DNA from: Rhizobiales bacterium UBA1912
GTDB lineage: Bacteria; Pseudomonadota; Alphaproteobacteria; Rhizobiales; Devosiaceae
Direction of reading: 5' to 3'
Assembly: GCA_002337455.1 (NCBI GenBank)
Contig: DDGC01000011.1
Coordinates: forward strand, 124,001 to 188,000
Length of the DNA: 64,000 bases
Shown: one piece after another, positions 44,353 through 52,301 of the stretch
Numbering within the stretch: position 1 is the first letter of the stretch
Layout: each line of letters begins with the position of its first letter
Made by a program: the position numbers and the translations under genes
Notes under the pieces: generated by a model
Told to the model about the DNA's origin: nothing
What the model saw: the letters and a program-made list of their open reading frames with translations, nothing else
The model's database searches: none

Positions 44353-45099
44353 GTGACCGACTTTTCGTTTCAGCTCTACAGCGCCCGCAATTTCCCCCCG
44401 TTCAGCGATGTGTTCGCCATGCTCTCCCGCCTCGGCTATGCCAGCGTGGAAGGGTTCGGTGGGCTTTACGACGACCCGGCAGGGCTGCGTCGTGACCTTG
44501 ACGCCAATGGGCTGACCATGCCCACGGGCCATATCGGCCTCGATCAATTGCGCGATAGAGCCAAATCCACCGAGCTTGCCCGCACGCTTGGCCTGCAGAC
44601 GATCTTCTGCCCGTTTATTGGACAGGAATATTGGAAGCAGTCCGACGAGAAATGGACCGAACTGGCCCGCGAACTCGGCGAACTGGCTAAATACTACCGC
44701 GACCAGGGGTTCGGTTTCGGCTGGCACAACCACCATTTCGAATTCTGGCCGCTCGACAGTGGTCGCACGCCGATGGAAGTCCTGCTCACTGAAGCGCCCG
44801 AGCTTGATTGGGAGATGGACGTGGCCTGGGTGGTGCGCGGCGAGGATGACCCCAAGCGCTGGATCGACCAGTATGGTGATCGGATCGTCGCTGTTCATCT
44901 CAAGGACATTGCGCCCGAAGGTGAAGCCGCCGATGAGGATGGCTGGGCAGATCTCGGCCACGGCACCGTGCCGTGGAAAGACCTGTTCGCCGATCTGAAA
45001 GCCAAGTCCAAGGCGAAATATTTCGTCATGGAGCACGATAACCCCAATGATCTCGAACGCTTTGCCGCGCGGTCCATCGCGACGGCAAAAGCTCTCTAG
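44353..45099 (+). CDS. Sugar phosphate isomerase/epimerase-like TIM barrel, cassette 1
   Basis: 248 residues of the xylose isomerase-like AP endonuclease 2 superfamily. Metal-site residues are visible in GFGWHNHHFEFWPLD, LDWEMDVAWV, VAVHLKDIAP and FVMEHDNP. Starts with GTG behind AGGGAG. Co-transcribed with the sugar importer and the oxidoreductase that follows. Members act as isomerases, epimerases, dehydratases or lyases of keto-sugars, so the exact reaction is open. Confidence 0.85.
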   Translation: MTDFSFQLYSARNFPPFSDVFAMLSRLGYASVEGFGGLYDDPAGLRRDLDANGLTMPTGHIGLDQLRDRAKSTELARTLGLQTIFCPFIGQEYWKQSDEKWTELARELGELAKYYRDQGFGFGWHNHHFEFWPLDSGRTPMEVLLTEAPELDWEMDVAWVVRGEDDPKRWIDQYGDRIVAVHLKDIAPEGEAADEDGWADLGHGTVPWKDLFADLKAKSKAKYFVMEHDNPNDLERFAARSIATAKAL

Positions 45100-45108
45100 G
45101 ACAAAAAA

Positions 45109-46245
45109 ATGAGCAAGACATACGGCGTCGGCATTCTGGGTGCCGGCAATATTTCATCGGCCTATCTCAAGCTCGCGCCCCTGTTCAAGGGCATCGAGGT
45201 GAGGGCGGTTGCCGACATCGTTCCCGAGGCAGCGAAGGCCCGGGCCGACGAGTTCAACGTTGCGGCCCAGACCCCCGATCAGTTGATGGCCAACTCCGAA
45301 CTCGACGTGATCGTCAATCTGACGATTCCCGACGTGCACTACAGCATTTCCAAAGAGATCGTTTCGGCCGGCAAGCACGCCTATTCCGAAAAGCCCCTGG
45401 TTCTTACGCTCGAGGAAGGCGAGGATTTGCGCAAGGCGGCACAGGAGGCGGGCAAGCAGATCGGCTGCGCTCCGGATACCTTTCTCGGCGGCGCCCATCA
45501 GCAGGCCCGCGCCCTGATCGATGAAGGCGCCATCGGCCGCGTCACGTCGGGCACCTGCCACGTCATGAGCTTCGGGCTCGAGCATTGGCACCCCAACCCC
45601 GACTTCTTCTTCAAGCCCGGGGCAGGGCCGGTTCTTGATATCGGACCCTATTATGTGGCCAACCTCATCAACCTCATCGGCCCGGTCAGGCGCGTTACAG
45701 CGTTCTCATCGACCCCCCGCGACCGGCGCGAAATCACCAGTGAGCCGCGCAAGGGCGAGTATGTCACCGTCGAAACACCGACCACCATTCACGCGGTGCT
45801 CGAATTCCACAATGGCGCGCTCGTGACCCTCGGCGCGTCATGGGACGTCGAGGCGCACCAGCACTCCAACATGGAGATCTACGGCACCGACGGCTCGCTC
45901 TATGTGCCCGATCCCAATTTCTTTGGTGGCGAGCTGACCCTGGCCCGCCGCGACGGCGTGCGTGAAGTCATCGAGCCGTGGAAGCACCCGCTTGGCGTGC
46001 CCAATTGGGAGCGCCCGAACGGCCCGCCCTTTGCCAACTACCGCACGGCAGGGCTGGCCGACATGATGCTGGCCATCGATGCGGGCCGCAAACCGCGCTG
46101 CTCGCTGGAAACGACCCTGCATGGCGTCGATGTGATGACCTCGATCCTCAGATCGGGTGAAATCGGTGAGGCCATAACGTTGACCACCACATGCGAGCGC
46201 CCCGATGCCCTCGGACCGGTCGAGGCGCAGGCCCTGCTGGTCTAG
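45109..46245 (+). CDS. Gfo/Idh/MocA family oxidoreductase, cassette 1
   Basis: 378 residues. N-terminal NAD(P)-binding fold: GVGILGAGNISSAYL near residue 6 and the conserved lysine in YSEKPL (~95). The C-terminal sheet domain has GPVLDIGPYYVANLINLIGP (Asp-x3-Tyr in place of the usual Asp-x3-His). Follows the isomerase by nine bases and is the last gene before a strong terminator. Probably oxidises a ring hydroxyl of the imported sugar or glycoside. Confidence 0.9.
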   Translation: MSKTYGVGILGAGNISSAYLKLAPLFKGIEVRAVADIVPEAAKARADEFNVAAQTPDQLMANSELDVIVNLTIPDVHYSISKEIVSAGKHAYSEKPLVLTLEEGEDLRKAAQEAGKQIGCAPDTFLGGAHQQARALIDEGAIGRVTSGTCHVMSFGLEHWHPNPDFFFKPGAGPVLDIGPYYVANLINLIGPVRRVTAFSSTPRDRREITSEPRKGEYVTVETPTTIHAVLEFHNGALVTLGASWDVEAHQHSNMEIYGTDGSLYVPDPNFFGGELTLARRDGVREVIEPWKHPLGVPNWERPNGPPFANYRTAGLADMMLAIDAGRKPRCSLETTLHGVDVMTSILRSGEIGEAITLTTTCERPDALGPVEAQALLV

Positions 46246-46281
46246 AGGTTGAGGTGCCACAGCTTATCGGGCTCCTCCCCG

Positions 46282-46321
46282 TCGCGGCGCATGGTTGGGG
46301 GACCATGCGCCGCGATTTTTT
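46282..46321 (+). terminator. Terminator of the sugar ABC operon
   Basis: TCGCGGCGCATGGT (46282-46295) pairs perfectly with ACCATGCGCCGCGA (46302-46315), 14 bp, followed by six T. It separates the two carbohydrate operons. Confidence 0.95.
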
Positions 46322-46345
46322 GTTGAGCAGGTCGCCCGGCCTCGC

Positions 46346-46373
46346 TTGACTGTCAGAGCAGGGCATCTATCGT
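46346..46373 (+). promoter_or_regulatory. Promoter of the second isomerase/oxidoreductase operon
   Basis: TTGACT (46346-46351) and TATCGT (46368-46373) with 16 bases between; the LacI-type operator starts on the last -10 base. Confidence 0.5.
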
Positions 46374-46386
46374 GTAAACGTTTTCA
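46373..46386. promoter_or_regulatory. LacI-type operator of the second operon
   Basis: TGTAAACGTTTTCA, a 14-base palindrome with one mismatch pair and central CG; differs from the ATCGAT-centred sites of the first operon, so a different LacI-family repressor is expected. Confidence 0.65.
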
Positions 46387-46387
46387 C

Positions 46388-46405
46388 TTGACGCACGTAC
46401 GTCAA
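46388..46405. promoter_or_regulatory. TTGACG-N6-CGTCAA inverted repeat
   Basis: TTGACG (46388-46393) and CGTCAA (46400-46405) are perfect complements around CACGTA, just downstream of the LacI-type operator and ~40 bases before the ATG. A second regulator site or a leader element. Confidence 0.45.
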
Positions 46406-46442
46406 GAGCGGGAAAGCCGCTGCAACCGAGGAGGACATTTTC

Positions 46443-47498
46443 ATGCGCACTTTGAAGGGCCCGGCAATCTTTCTGGCCCAGTTTGCCGGAGACGCGGCAC
46501 CGTTCGATACACTCGACAACATCTGCAAATGGGCAGCGGGCCTTGGCTACAAGGGTGTGCAGATTCCCACCTGGGTTTCCGGCTTCATCGACCTGCAAAA
46601 AGCCGCCGAATCCAAGGACTATTGCGATGAGCTCAAGGGGATCGCTGGCCAGCACGGCGTCGAGATCACCGAGCTGTCCACCCATCTGCAGGGTCAGCTG
46701 GTCGCCGTCCACCCGGCTTACGATACGGCGTTCGATGGTTTTGCCGCGCCAGAGGTCAGGGGCAATCCCAAAGCCCGGCAGCAATGGGCCGTGCAGCAAT
46801 TGCTCTGGGCGGCCAAGGCGTCGCAGAACATGGGTCTCACCGAACATGGCACCTTCTCGGGCGCACTGGCATGGCCATATATCTACCCTTGGCCCCAGCG
46901 CCCCGCCGGTCTTGTAGAAGAGGCCTTCGACGAGCTGGCCCGCCGCTGGACGCCGATTCTCGACAAGTTCGATGAGGCAGGGGTCGATCTTTGCTATGAG
47001 ATCCATCCGGGCGAAGACCTGCACGATGGCGTCTCCTACGAGATGTTTCTTGAGCGTGTGAACCACCACCCCCGCGCCAACCTGCTCTACGATCCGAGCC
47101 ACTTCGTGCTCCAGCAGCTCGATTATCTCGATTACATCGACATCTACCACGAGCGCATCCGGATGTTTCACGTCAAGGACGCCGAGTTCAACCCGATCGG
47201 CCGTCAGGGCGTCTATGGCGGTTTCCAGGGCTGGGTCGAACGGGCAGGGCGCTTCCGCTCGCTTGGCGACGGACAGGTCGATTTCGCCGCCATCTTCTCC
47301 AAGCTTGCCGCTTACGATTTCGCCGGCTGGGCCGTGCTCGAATGGGAATGTGCCCTCAAGCACCCCGAGGACGGGGCGCGCGAAGGTGCAGAATTTATCG
47401 CCAGCCACATCATCCGCGTCACCGAAAAAGCCTTCGATGATTTCGCCGGTGCTGGTACGGATCGTGCGGCCAACCGCAAGATGCTCGGGCTGGATTAG
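46443..47498 (+). CDS. Sugar phosphate isomerase/epimerase-like TIM barrel, cassette 2
   Basis: 351 residues, the longer type of xylose isomerase-like barrel. Metal ligands are suggested by VDLCYEIHPGEDL, LLYDPSHFVLQ, RMFHVKDAEFNP and WAVLEWECALKHP. It shares only the fold with the cassette 1 barrel and is ~100 residues longer. First gene of its own operon, paired with the oxidoreductase at 47592. Catalytic reaction unknown. Confidence 0.85.
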   Translation: MRTLKGPAIFLAQFAGDAAPFDTLDNICKWAAGLGYKGVQIPTWVSGFIDLQKAAESKDYCDELKGIAGQHGVEITELSTHLQGQLVAVHPAYDTAFDGFAAPEVRGNPKARQQWAVQQLLWAAKASQNMGLTEHGTFSGALAWPYIYPWPQRPAGLVEEAFDELARRWTPILDKFDEAGVDLCYEIHPGEDLHDGVSYEMFLERVNHHPRANLLYDPSHFVLQQLDYLDYIDIYHERIRMFHVKDAEFNPIGRQGVYGGFQGWVERAGRFRSLGDGQVDFAAIFSKLAAYDFAGWAVLEWECALKHPEDGAREGAEFIASHIIRVTEKAFDDFAGAGTDRAANRKMLGLD

Positions 47499-47499
47499 A

Positions 47500-47574
47500 G
47501 TGCTTGCAGCAAAAGCATGTCCTCGACCCGATCGGGGATGGACACCACTTTTGCGGTTCGGAAGCGCGACCGAA
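47500..47574. repeat. REP-like palindromic element, copy B (long form)
   Basis: Nested stems: GCAAAAG (47509-47515) with CTTTTGC (47548-47554), inside them TGTCC with GGACA, and a central CCCGATCGGG; then GGTTCGGAAGCGCGA. It fills the gap between two co-directional genes and may affect RNA stability of the first. Confidence 0.6.
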
Positions 47575-47591
47575 AAATCAGGAGATTCGCA

Positions 47592-48737
47592 ATGGCAGAA
47601 AACGGAAAACGCCCCATCCGTCTGGGCATGGTCGGTGGCGGTACGGGGGCCTTCATCGGCTATGTCCACCGCGTCGCTTCACGACTGGATGGCGACTATC
47701 AACTGGTCGCCGGCGCGCTGTCGTCGCGTGCTGAAGTCGCAAAGGAAAGCGGCAAAAATCTCGGGCTGGCCGAGGATCGCATCTATACCGATTTTGCCGA
47801 AATGGCTCGCGCTGAGGCGGCCCGCGAGGATGGCATCGAAGCCGTCGCAATCGTTACTCCCAATCACATGCACTTCGCCCCGGCCAAGGCGTTCCTCGAG
47901 GCTGGCATCCACGTCATCTGCGACAAGCCGCTGACCTCGTCGATCGAAGACGCACATGCCCTGAAAAAAGTGCAGCCCAAAAACGGCGCCAAATTCCTGC
48001 TCACCCACAACTACACGGGCTACCCACTGATCCGGCAGGCCCGCGCCCTTATCGAATCCGGCGCCCTGGGCAAGCTGCGCGTCGTGCAAGTCGAATACCC
48101 GCAGGATTGGCTGGCCGTCGAAGCTGGGGACGACAACAAGCAGGCCGCCTGGCGCACCGATCCCTCCAAATCCGGCGCTGGGGGCGCTATCGGCGATATC
48201 GGCACCCACGCCTATAATCTTGCCCGCTACGTCACCGGGTTGAAAACCTCTGCAGTCTCTGCCGATCTCGACGCCTTCGTGCCCGGCCGCCAGCTCGATG
48301 ACAACGTCCACATCATGCTGCGCTTCGAAGGCGGCGCCAAAGGCATGCTCTGGGCCTCCCAGGTCGCTGTCGGCTGCGAAAACGGCCTCCAGCTTCGCGT
48401 TTACGGGGAAAAGGCAGGTATCGAGTGGAGGCAGGACAATCCCAACTACATGTGGTTCACCGAATTCGGCAAACCCAAACAGCTCCTGACCCGCGGCGGT
48501 GCCATTGACGGTTCTGCCGCCGGCGCCATGGGTGTCCGCATCCCGGCCGGCCACCCCGAGGGCTATCTCGAAGCCTTCGCCACCCTCTACACCCAGTTCG
48601 CCGCCATCATTCGCGGCGACGGCGCAGAGTTTGAAGGCCTGCTCCCGACCCTCGATGACGGCGTCGAGGGCATGGAATTCATCATGGCGGCGGTCAAATC
48701 CTCAAAGGACGACAGCCGCTGGACGTCTTTGGGCTGA
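47592..48737 (+). CDS. Gfo/Idh/MocA family oxidoreductase, cassette 2
   Basis: 381 residues. RLGMVGGGTGAFIGYVH near residue 9 is the dinucleotide loop; VICDKPL (~105) carries the conserved lysine; GGAIGDIGTHAYNLARYVTG has the Asp-x3-His pair. GGAG at 47581 fits the ATG at 47592. Differs from the cassette 1 enzyme in having Asp-x3-His, so different stereochemistry or substrate is possible. Confidence 0.9.
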   Translation: MAENGKRPIRLGMVGGGTGAFIGYVHRVASRLDGDYQLVAGALSSRAEVAKESGKNLGLAEDRIYTDFAEMARAEAAREDGIEAVAIVTPNHMHFAPAKAFLEAGIHVICDKPLTSSIEDAHALKKVQPKNGAKFLLTHNYTGYPLIRQARALIESGALGKLRVVQVEYPQDWLAVEAGDDNKQAAWRTDPSKSGAGGAIGDIGTHAYNLARYVTGLKTSAVSADLDAFVPGRQLDDNVHIMLRFEGGAKGMLWASQVAVGCENGLQLRVYGEKAGIEWRQDNPNYMWFTEFGKPKQLLTRGGAIDGSAAGAMGVRIPAGHPEGYLEAFATLYTQFAAIIRGDGAEFEGLLPTLDDGVEGMEFIMAAVKSSKDDSRWTSLG

Positions 48738-48740
48738 TCC

Positions 48741-48772
48741 AAAACAAAAGGGGCGGCGCAGTGCGCCGCCCC
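48741..48772 (-). terminator. Terminator after the DUF4394 gene
   Basis: GGGGCGGCGC (48750-48759) pairs with GCGCCGCCCC (48763-48772). Read leftward it is followed by TTTTGTTTTGG, so it serves the leftward DUF4394 gene; the stem also sits behind the convergent oxidoreductase. Confidence 0.82.
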
Positions 48773-48796
48773 AAATCCTCAAGCGCTGTCGCGCGA

Positions 48797-49588
48797 TTAC
48801 ATGCCTTCGTGCCATACGGCGACGTCGCGCAGCGTTACGTCCAGCCCGTCGATCATGCCAACTTCGCTGGCCGCACCCGATTCCAGATCGACGGTATAAA
48901 GCGTCATATTGGCGACCAGGTAGGCAGTGTTCATGTCGATCTCTTCGGCAAAGATATCGAACGCGATGGCATCGGCCATATCGATACCCAGCGAACCGCG
49001 GGTTTCCAGCGTGCCGTCATTCGGAGCCGTCTGCTGCAGCAGCGCCAGCATCGACCATTCGATGTCATACATTGCCGTCGCTTCGGGCGAGCCGATCGAA
49101 TTGATGTAGGCGGTCGCAACGACGGTGAAGTCGGCTTCGGCGCTCTCGTCGCCCTCGGCAAAATGCAGGCTGCCATCGACGGTGGTTTCGCCGGTATCGA
49201 CGTTGATGCGCAAATTCGTTCCGTCCGAGCCCATGAAGCGCAGGCGGTCGGCCATCGGGTTGAAATCGACCATTGCATAGTCGCCGCCGATGGTTTCGGT
49301 GATTGTCGAAACGACAGTGGCTTCACCGCTGGCCGGATCGATCGTCACGATATTGTAGTCCGAATCCACGCCATAGAGCATGTTGTCGGCGGGGCGCTGA
49401 TCAATGCCGAACAGGCGGTCGACACCCGAGACTTCCATCATGCCATCGACCATGAGCGTTTCGGTGTCGAACATGACGAGCGTCTTGTCGCCGGCAAGGC
49501 CGACAGCCGGCTGGGCCAAAGCGGCGCCGGTCAGTGCAAGAAAGCTGGTGCCGATGAGAGCGGCGCGGGTAAGAGTACGATGAGACAT
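48797..49588 (-). CDS. DUF4394 secreted protein
   Basis: 263 residues with a signal peptide (~1-26, ending GAALAQ) and a DUF4394 domain (LFGIDQRPADNMLYGVDSD, then FNPMADRLRFMGSDGTNLRIN), probably a beta-propeller-like fold in the periplasm or outside. Function unknown. It is divergent from the ECF sigma gene, and its promoter carries the same motif as the sigma gene promoter, so it is the most likely target of that sigma factor. Confidence 0.85.
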   Translation of the reverse strand: MSHRTLTRAALIGTSFLALTGAALAQPAVGLAGDKTLVMFDTETLMVDGMMEVSGVDRLFGIDQRPADNMLYGVDSDYNIVTIDPASGEATVVSTITETIGGDYAMVDFNPMADRLRFMGSDGTNLRINVDTGETTVDGSLHFAEGDESAEADFTVVATAYINSIGSPEATAMYDIEWSMLALLQQTAPNDGTLETRGSLGIDMADAIAFDIFAEEIDMNTAYLVANMTLYTVDLESGAASEVGMIDGLDVTLRDVAVWHEGM

Positions 49589-49656
49589 TGCGTTTCTCCT
49601 GATTTTTCAACGTGTTTGCTCCCCGATGTCGGCAGAGCGCATGATGGTCACACTGG

Positions 49657-49685
49657 CTCTACCCGCCAGCCGGCGATCCGGATGC
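49657..49685 (-). promoter_or_regulatory. ECF sigma promoter of the DUF4394 gene
   Basis: Read leftward: GCATCCGGA (49685-49677) and CGGGTAGAG (49665-49657). Each block differs by one base from the rightward promoter, and the spacing is identical. Confidence 0.75.
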
Positions 49686-49713
49686 ACCGCCGGGATGACT
49701 TTTTTGTTTTTTT

Positions 49714-49742
49714 GCATCTGGAGGCGTTTCCCGCGTGTAGAG
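49714..49742 (+). promoter_or_regulatory. ECF sigma promoter of the sigma gene (autoregulation)
   Basis: GCATCTGGA (49714-49722) and CGTGTAGAG (49734-49742). The expected start site is ~27 bases before the ATG at 49777. A T-rich stretch lies directly upstream and may act as an UP element. Confidence 0.75.
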
Positions 49743-49776
49743 TGTGCAGAAAGGTGATGCCGAGGTGTGGGGAGCG

Positions 49777-50328
49777 ATGAACGAACAGGGCGCGGCGGCA
49801 AAGGTGAATTCATTGGTTATAGACATAGCCAAAGGCGACAAATCCGCCCTTGAGGCACTGTTTCGCATGGAAGCAGGGCGTCTGCTTGCCGTGGCGCGCC
49901 GCATCGTCCGGCGGTCCGACCTGGCAGAGGAGGTGGTGCAGGACGCCTTCGTGGCCATCTGGCAGCGCTCGGGGCAGTACGACCCGAAATTTGGCGAGGC
50001 GCGCGGGTGGATCACGCGCATCGTCCGCAACCGGGCGCTCAATCTCCTGCGCGATGCCGGGCGCATCGATCATGTCGATAGCGACACGCTCGAAGCAATG
50101 GGCGACCGGACCGGCGATGCGGGCAACGCCTATGAGCTGTTGCCCGAACGCCACGCGCTTAAAAGCTGCCTCAAACAGCTCGACGCCCGAAAGCGCACGG
50201 CAATTCTATTGTGCTACGTCACCGGCCTCACCCATGGAGAAGTCGCCGCCAAGCTCGATGCGCCGCTGGGGACAGTCAAGGCGTGGATCAGGCGCGGCAT
50301 GAGCGCCCTGCAGGAGTGCCTGGGATGA
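49777..50328 (+). CDS. ECF-type RNA polymerase sigma factor
   Basis: 183 residues with regions 2 and 4 only. Region 2: DLAEEVVQDAFVAIWQRSGQYD; region 4: LDARKRTAILLCYVTGLTHGEVAAKLDAPLGTVKAWIRRGMSAL, a helix-turn-helix for -35 recognition. The linked RskA-like anti-sigma suggests a SigK (ECF18/19)-like group. Stop and anti-sigma start overlap by four bases (ATGA). Confidence 0.93.
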   Translation: MNEQGAAAKVNSLVIDIAKGDKSALEALFRMEAGRLLAVARRIVRRSDLAEEVVQDAFVAIWQRSGQYDPKFGEARGWITRIVRNRALNLLRDAGRIDHVDSDTLEAMGDRTGDAGNAYELLPERHALKSCLKQLDARKRTAILLCYVTGLTHGEVAAKLDAPLGTVKAWIRRGMSALQECLG

Positions 50329-51032
50329 CGGCACCATCCGATACAAATGATATGATCGCCCAATACGTGCTCGGCCTCCTCGAAGGCGAGGAGCGGGCGC
50401 AGTTTGAAGCCCGAATCGCGGACGAACCCGAGCTGGCGCGCAAGGTCGCTGCGCTGGAAGAGAACTTTTACGCGCTCGACGCGACGGCAGCGCCCGAATC
50501 GGTGCCCGACGACCTCTGGTCAAAAATCCAGTCCTCGCTCGGCCCGGCGGCCAGTGCCCCACGCGCCGCCAACACCAACCGCGCTCCGTCATCCTTGGGC
50601 ATACCCCGTTGGGCCGGCATGGCGGCCGCCATCGTCCTCTCGCTCGGCATAGGCTATTTCGGCGGGCAGTCGCTCGGCCCGGCGCCCAGAGCCCCGCTGG
50701 TCGTGGCCGTGCTCGTCGGTGACGACATGGAGCCCGGCGCGATCATCGAGGCCTTCGCCGATGACAGCATTCGTATAGTGCCGCTGGAAGCTCTGGTGGC
50801 GCCGGACGATTCCATCCTTGAGGTCTGGACCTTGCCCGATCCGGAAACCGGCCCGGTTTCGCTCGGCACGTTCCGCGAGGCGCGCGATCTGGTGCTGGGC
50901 GGCCCCAACCTCCCCGCGCCCAAGCCCGATCAGCTCTATGAAATCACGCTTGAACCGGCAGGCGGGTCACCCACTGGCCGCCCGACCGGGCCGATCCTGC
51001 TCAAGGGTTTCGCCCGCGCGCCGGTGATTTAG
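50325..51032 (+). CDS. RskA-like anti-sigma factor
   Basis: 235 residues. The N-terminal cytoplasmic domain (~1-70, NDMIAQYVLGLLEGEERAQFEARI) would hold the sigma factor; there is no zinc-binding HxxxCxxC. A single membrane helix lies at ~95-112 (GMAAAIVLSLGIGYFGG), and the periplasmic RskA domain follows (LEVWTLPDPETGPVSLGTF). Translationally coupled to the sigma gene. Signal release would need proteolysis or a redox/envelope cue, not visible here. Its end overlaps the convergent permease gene by four bases. Confidence 0.9.
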   Translation: MTAPSDTNDMIAQYVLGLLEGEERAQFEARIADEPELARKVAALEENFYALDATAAPESVPDDLWSKIQSSLGPAASAPRAANTNRAPSSLGIPRWAGMAAAIVLSLGIGYFGGQSLGPAPRAPLVVAVLVGDDMEPGAIIEAFADDSIRIVPLEALVAPDDSILEVWTLPDPETGPVSLGTFREARDLVLGGPNLPAPKPDQLYEITLEPAGGSPTGRPTGPILLKGFARAPVI

Positions 51033-51778
51033 GGCAACAGGGCTGGTGCGGACGAAATCGTCAGCACCAGCCCCGATACAAACAGCAGAGCCAGCACAAT
51101 GCGCCGGAACGCCCGCGTATGTAGGCGCTTGAACAGCATGGCACCCAGCAGTGCCGGAAGCACCAGCGCGATGGCGACCAGCCCGAAATGCTGCCACGTC
51201 TCGTTGGTGATGATCGTTCCAGCCAGGAAATAACCAACCATCGTTGTAATGTGCATGGCGATGTTAAAGCCCTGCATCACCCCGCGCTGGCTGTCCTTGT
51301 CCATACCCCTCAGCGTGCACCAAAGCGTGGGAATGGGGCCCGACATGCCGCCAAGCCCACCGAAGATACCGCCGAGCCAACCGGCGATGGCATTGGCCCA
51401 GTCGCCGCCAAAATCGACTTTGAACCCGGCGGGAACGAGCAGCATGATCGGGCAATAGACGATCATGAAAATCCCCAGCGCCAGCTTGAATCCCTGGGGA
51501 TCGAGAACACTCAACAGGAAGATGCCCAGCGGCACGCCGAGAACGCCACCGGCAACGAAGGGCAACATGCCCCGGAAATTGAAATGGCGCCCGACAATCG
51601 GCAGCGTCACCAACTGCCCCACCAGCGAGCCGAACACCGCCATCGGGGCGGCAAGCGCCGGATCGACAGCCCAGGCCCAGATGCTAAGGCTCGCCAGCGC
51701 GAAGGCAAACCCCGCCAGCCCCTGAACGAACCCGGCTACAGCCGCGCCGCTAAGGACGATGAGAAGATAGGTCTCCAC
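51029..51778 (-). CDS. TauE/SafE-family sulfite/organic anion exporter-like permease
   Basis: 249 residues, about eight membrane helices, with the two repeated halves of the TauE/SafE family (GFVQGLAGFAFALASLS at the start; GGIFGGLGGMSGPIPTLW mid-protein). Substrate unknown: sulfite, sulfoacetate and other anions are known for relatives. 12 bases downstream of the NDUFS4-like gene on the same strand, so possibly co-transcribed. Confidence 0.88.
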   Translation of the reverse strand: METYLLIVLSGAAVAGFVQGLAGFAFALASLSIWAWAVDPALAAPMAVFGSLVGQLVTLPIVGRHFNFRGMLPFVAGGVLGVPLGIFLLSVLDPQGFKLALGIFMIVYCPIMLLVPAGFKVDFGGDWANAIAGWLGGIFGGLGGMSGPIPTLWCTLRGMDKDSQRGVMQGFNIAMHITTMVGYFLAGTIITNETWQHFGLVAIALVLPALLGAMLFKRLHTRAFRRIVLALLFVSGLVLTISSAPALLP

Positions 51779-51790
51779 AGAGCGGGCGCT

Positions 51791-52096
51791 TTAGTGCGTC
51801 CAGGGCGCCTTGCGGTCGAATCGGAAATTATCGGGATAGCTGACCTTCTTGATGGTCGCTTCCTGCGCCGGCTGCACCACATAGGCGATGCCTTCGCGGC
51901 GCGCGTAGGATTCGGCGTCTTCAAGCGTGTCGAATCGCAATTTGATCTGCTGCTTCATATCGCCTGACGAGGTGTACCCCATCAAAGGTTCGATCGAACG
52001 GGGCACTTCGGGCTCGAACACCAGAACCCAGTCCTGGCTCTTGCCTTTTCCCGACTGCATAGCGTTGCGGGCGGGGCGATAGATGCGTGCGACCAT
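51791..52096 (-). CDS. NDUFS4-like NADH dehydrogenase accessory subunit
   Basis: 101 residues. RIYRPARNAMQSGKGKSQDWVL-type start and the Gly-Tyr and Trp positions (PLMGYTSSGDMKQQ, RFDTLEDAESYARREGIAYVV) match the ETC complex I 18-kDa (NDUFS4) family found in alphaproteobacteria. Peripheral, cytoplasmic side of complex I. ATG 52096 is chosen over upstream TTGs. The main nuo genes are not in the window. Confidence 0.88.
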   Translation of the reverse strand: MVARIYRPARNAMQSGKGKSQDWVLVFEPEVPRSIEPLMGYTSSGDMKQQIKLRFDTLEDAESYARREGIAYVVQPAQEATIKKVSYPDNFRFDRKAPWTH

Positions 52097-52122
52097 AATC
52101 AACAAATCCCATGGCTGGCCAA

Positions 52123-52199
52123 TGGTCGGGGCAGCAAGATTCGAACTTGCGACCCCCGGTTCCCAAAACCGGTGCTCTACCAGGCTGAGCTATACCCCG
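52123..52199 (-). tRNA. tRNA-Pro (anticodon TGG)
   Basis: 77 bases with encoded CCA; acceptor CGGGGTA pairs with TGCCCCG (one T-G); anticodon stem CCGGT/ACCGG with loop TTTGGGA gives TGG, reading CCA and other Pro codons; T arm AGTTCGAATCT. Confidence 0.95.
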
Positions 52200-52301
52200 A
52201 CATGGCCATTGATGTTGCGATACACATTCTTTTCTGGCAGGGCAAGGCATGTTACCCGCGCGCAGGCCGTAACGGGTTAAAAAGATGGAGACCGGGGAAA
52301 A

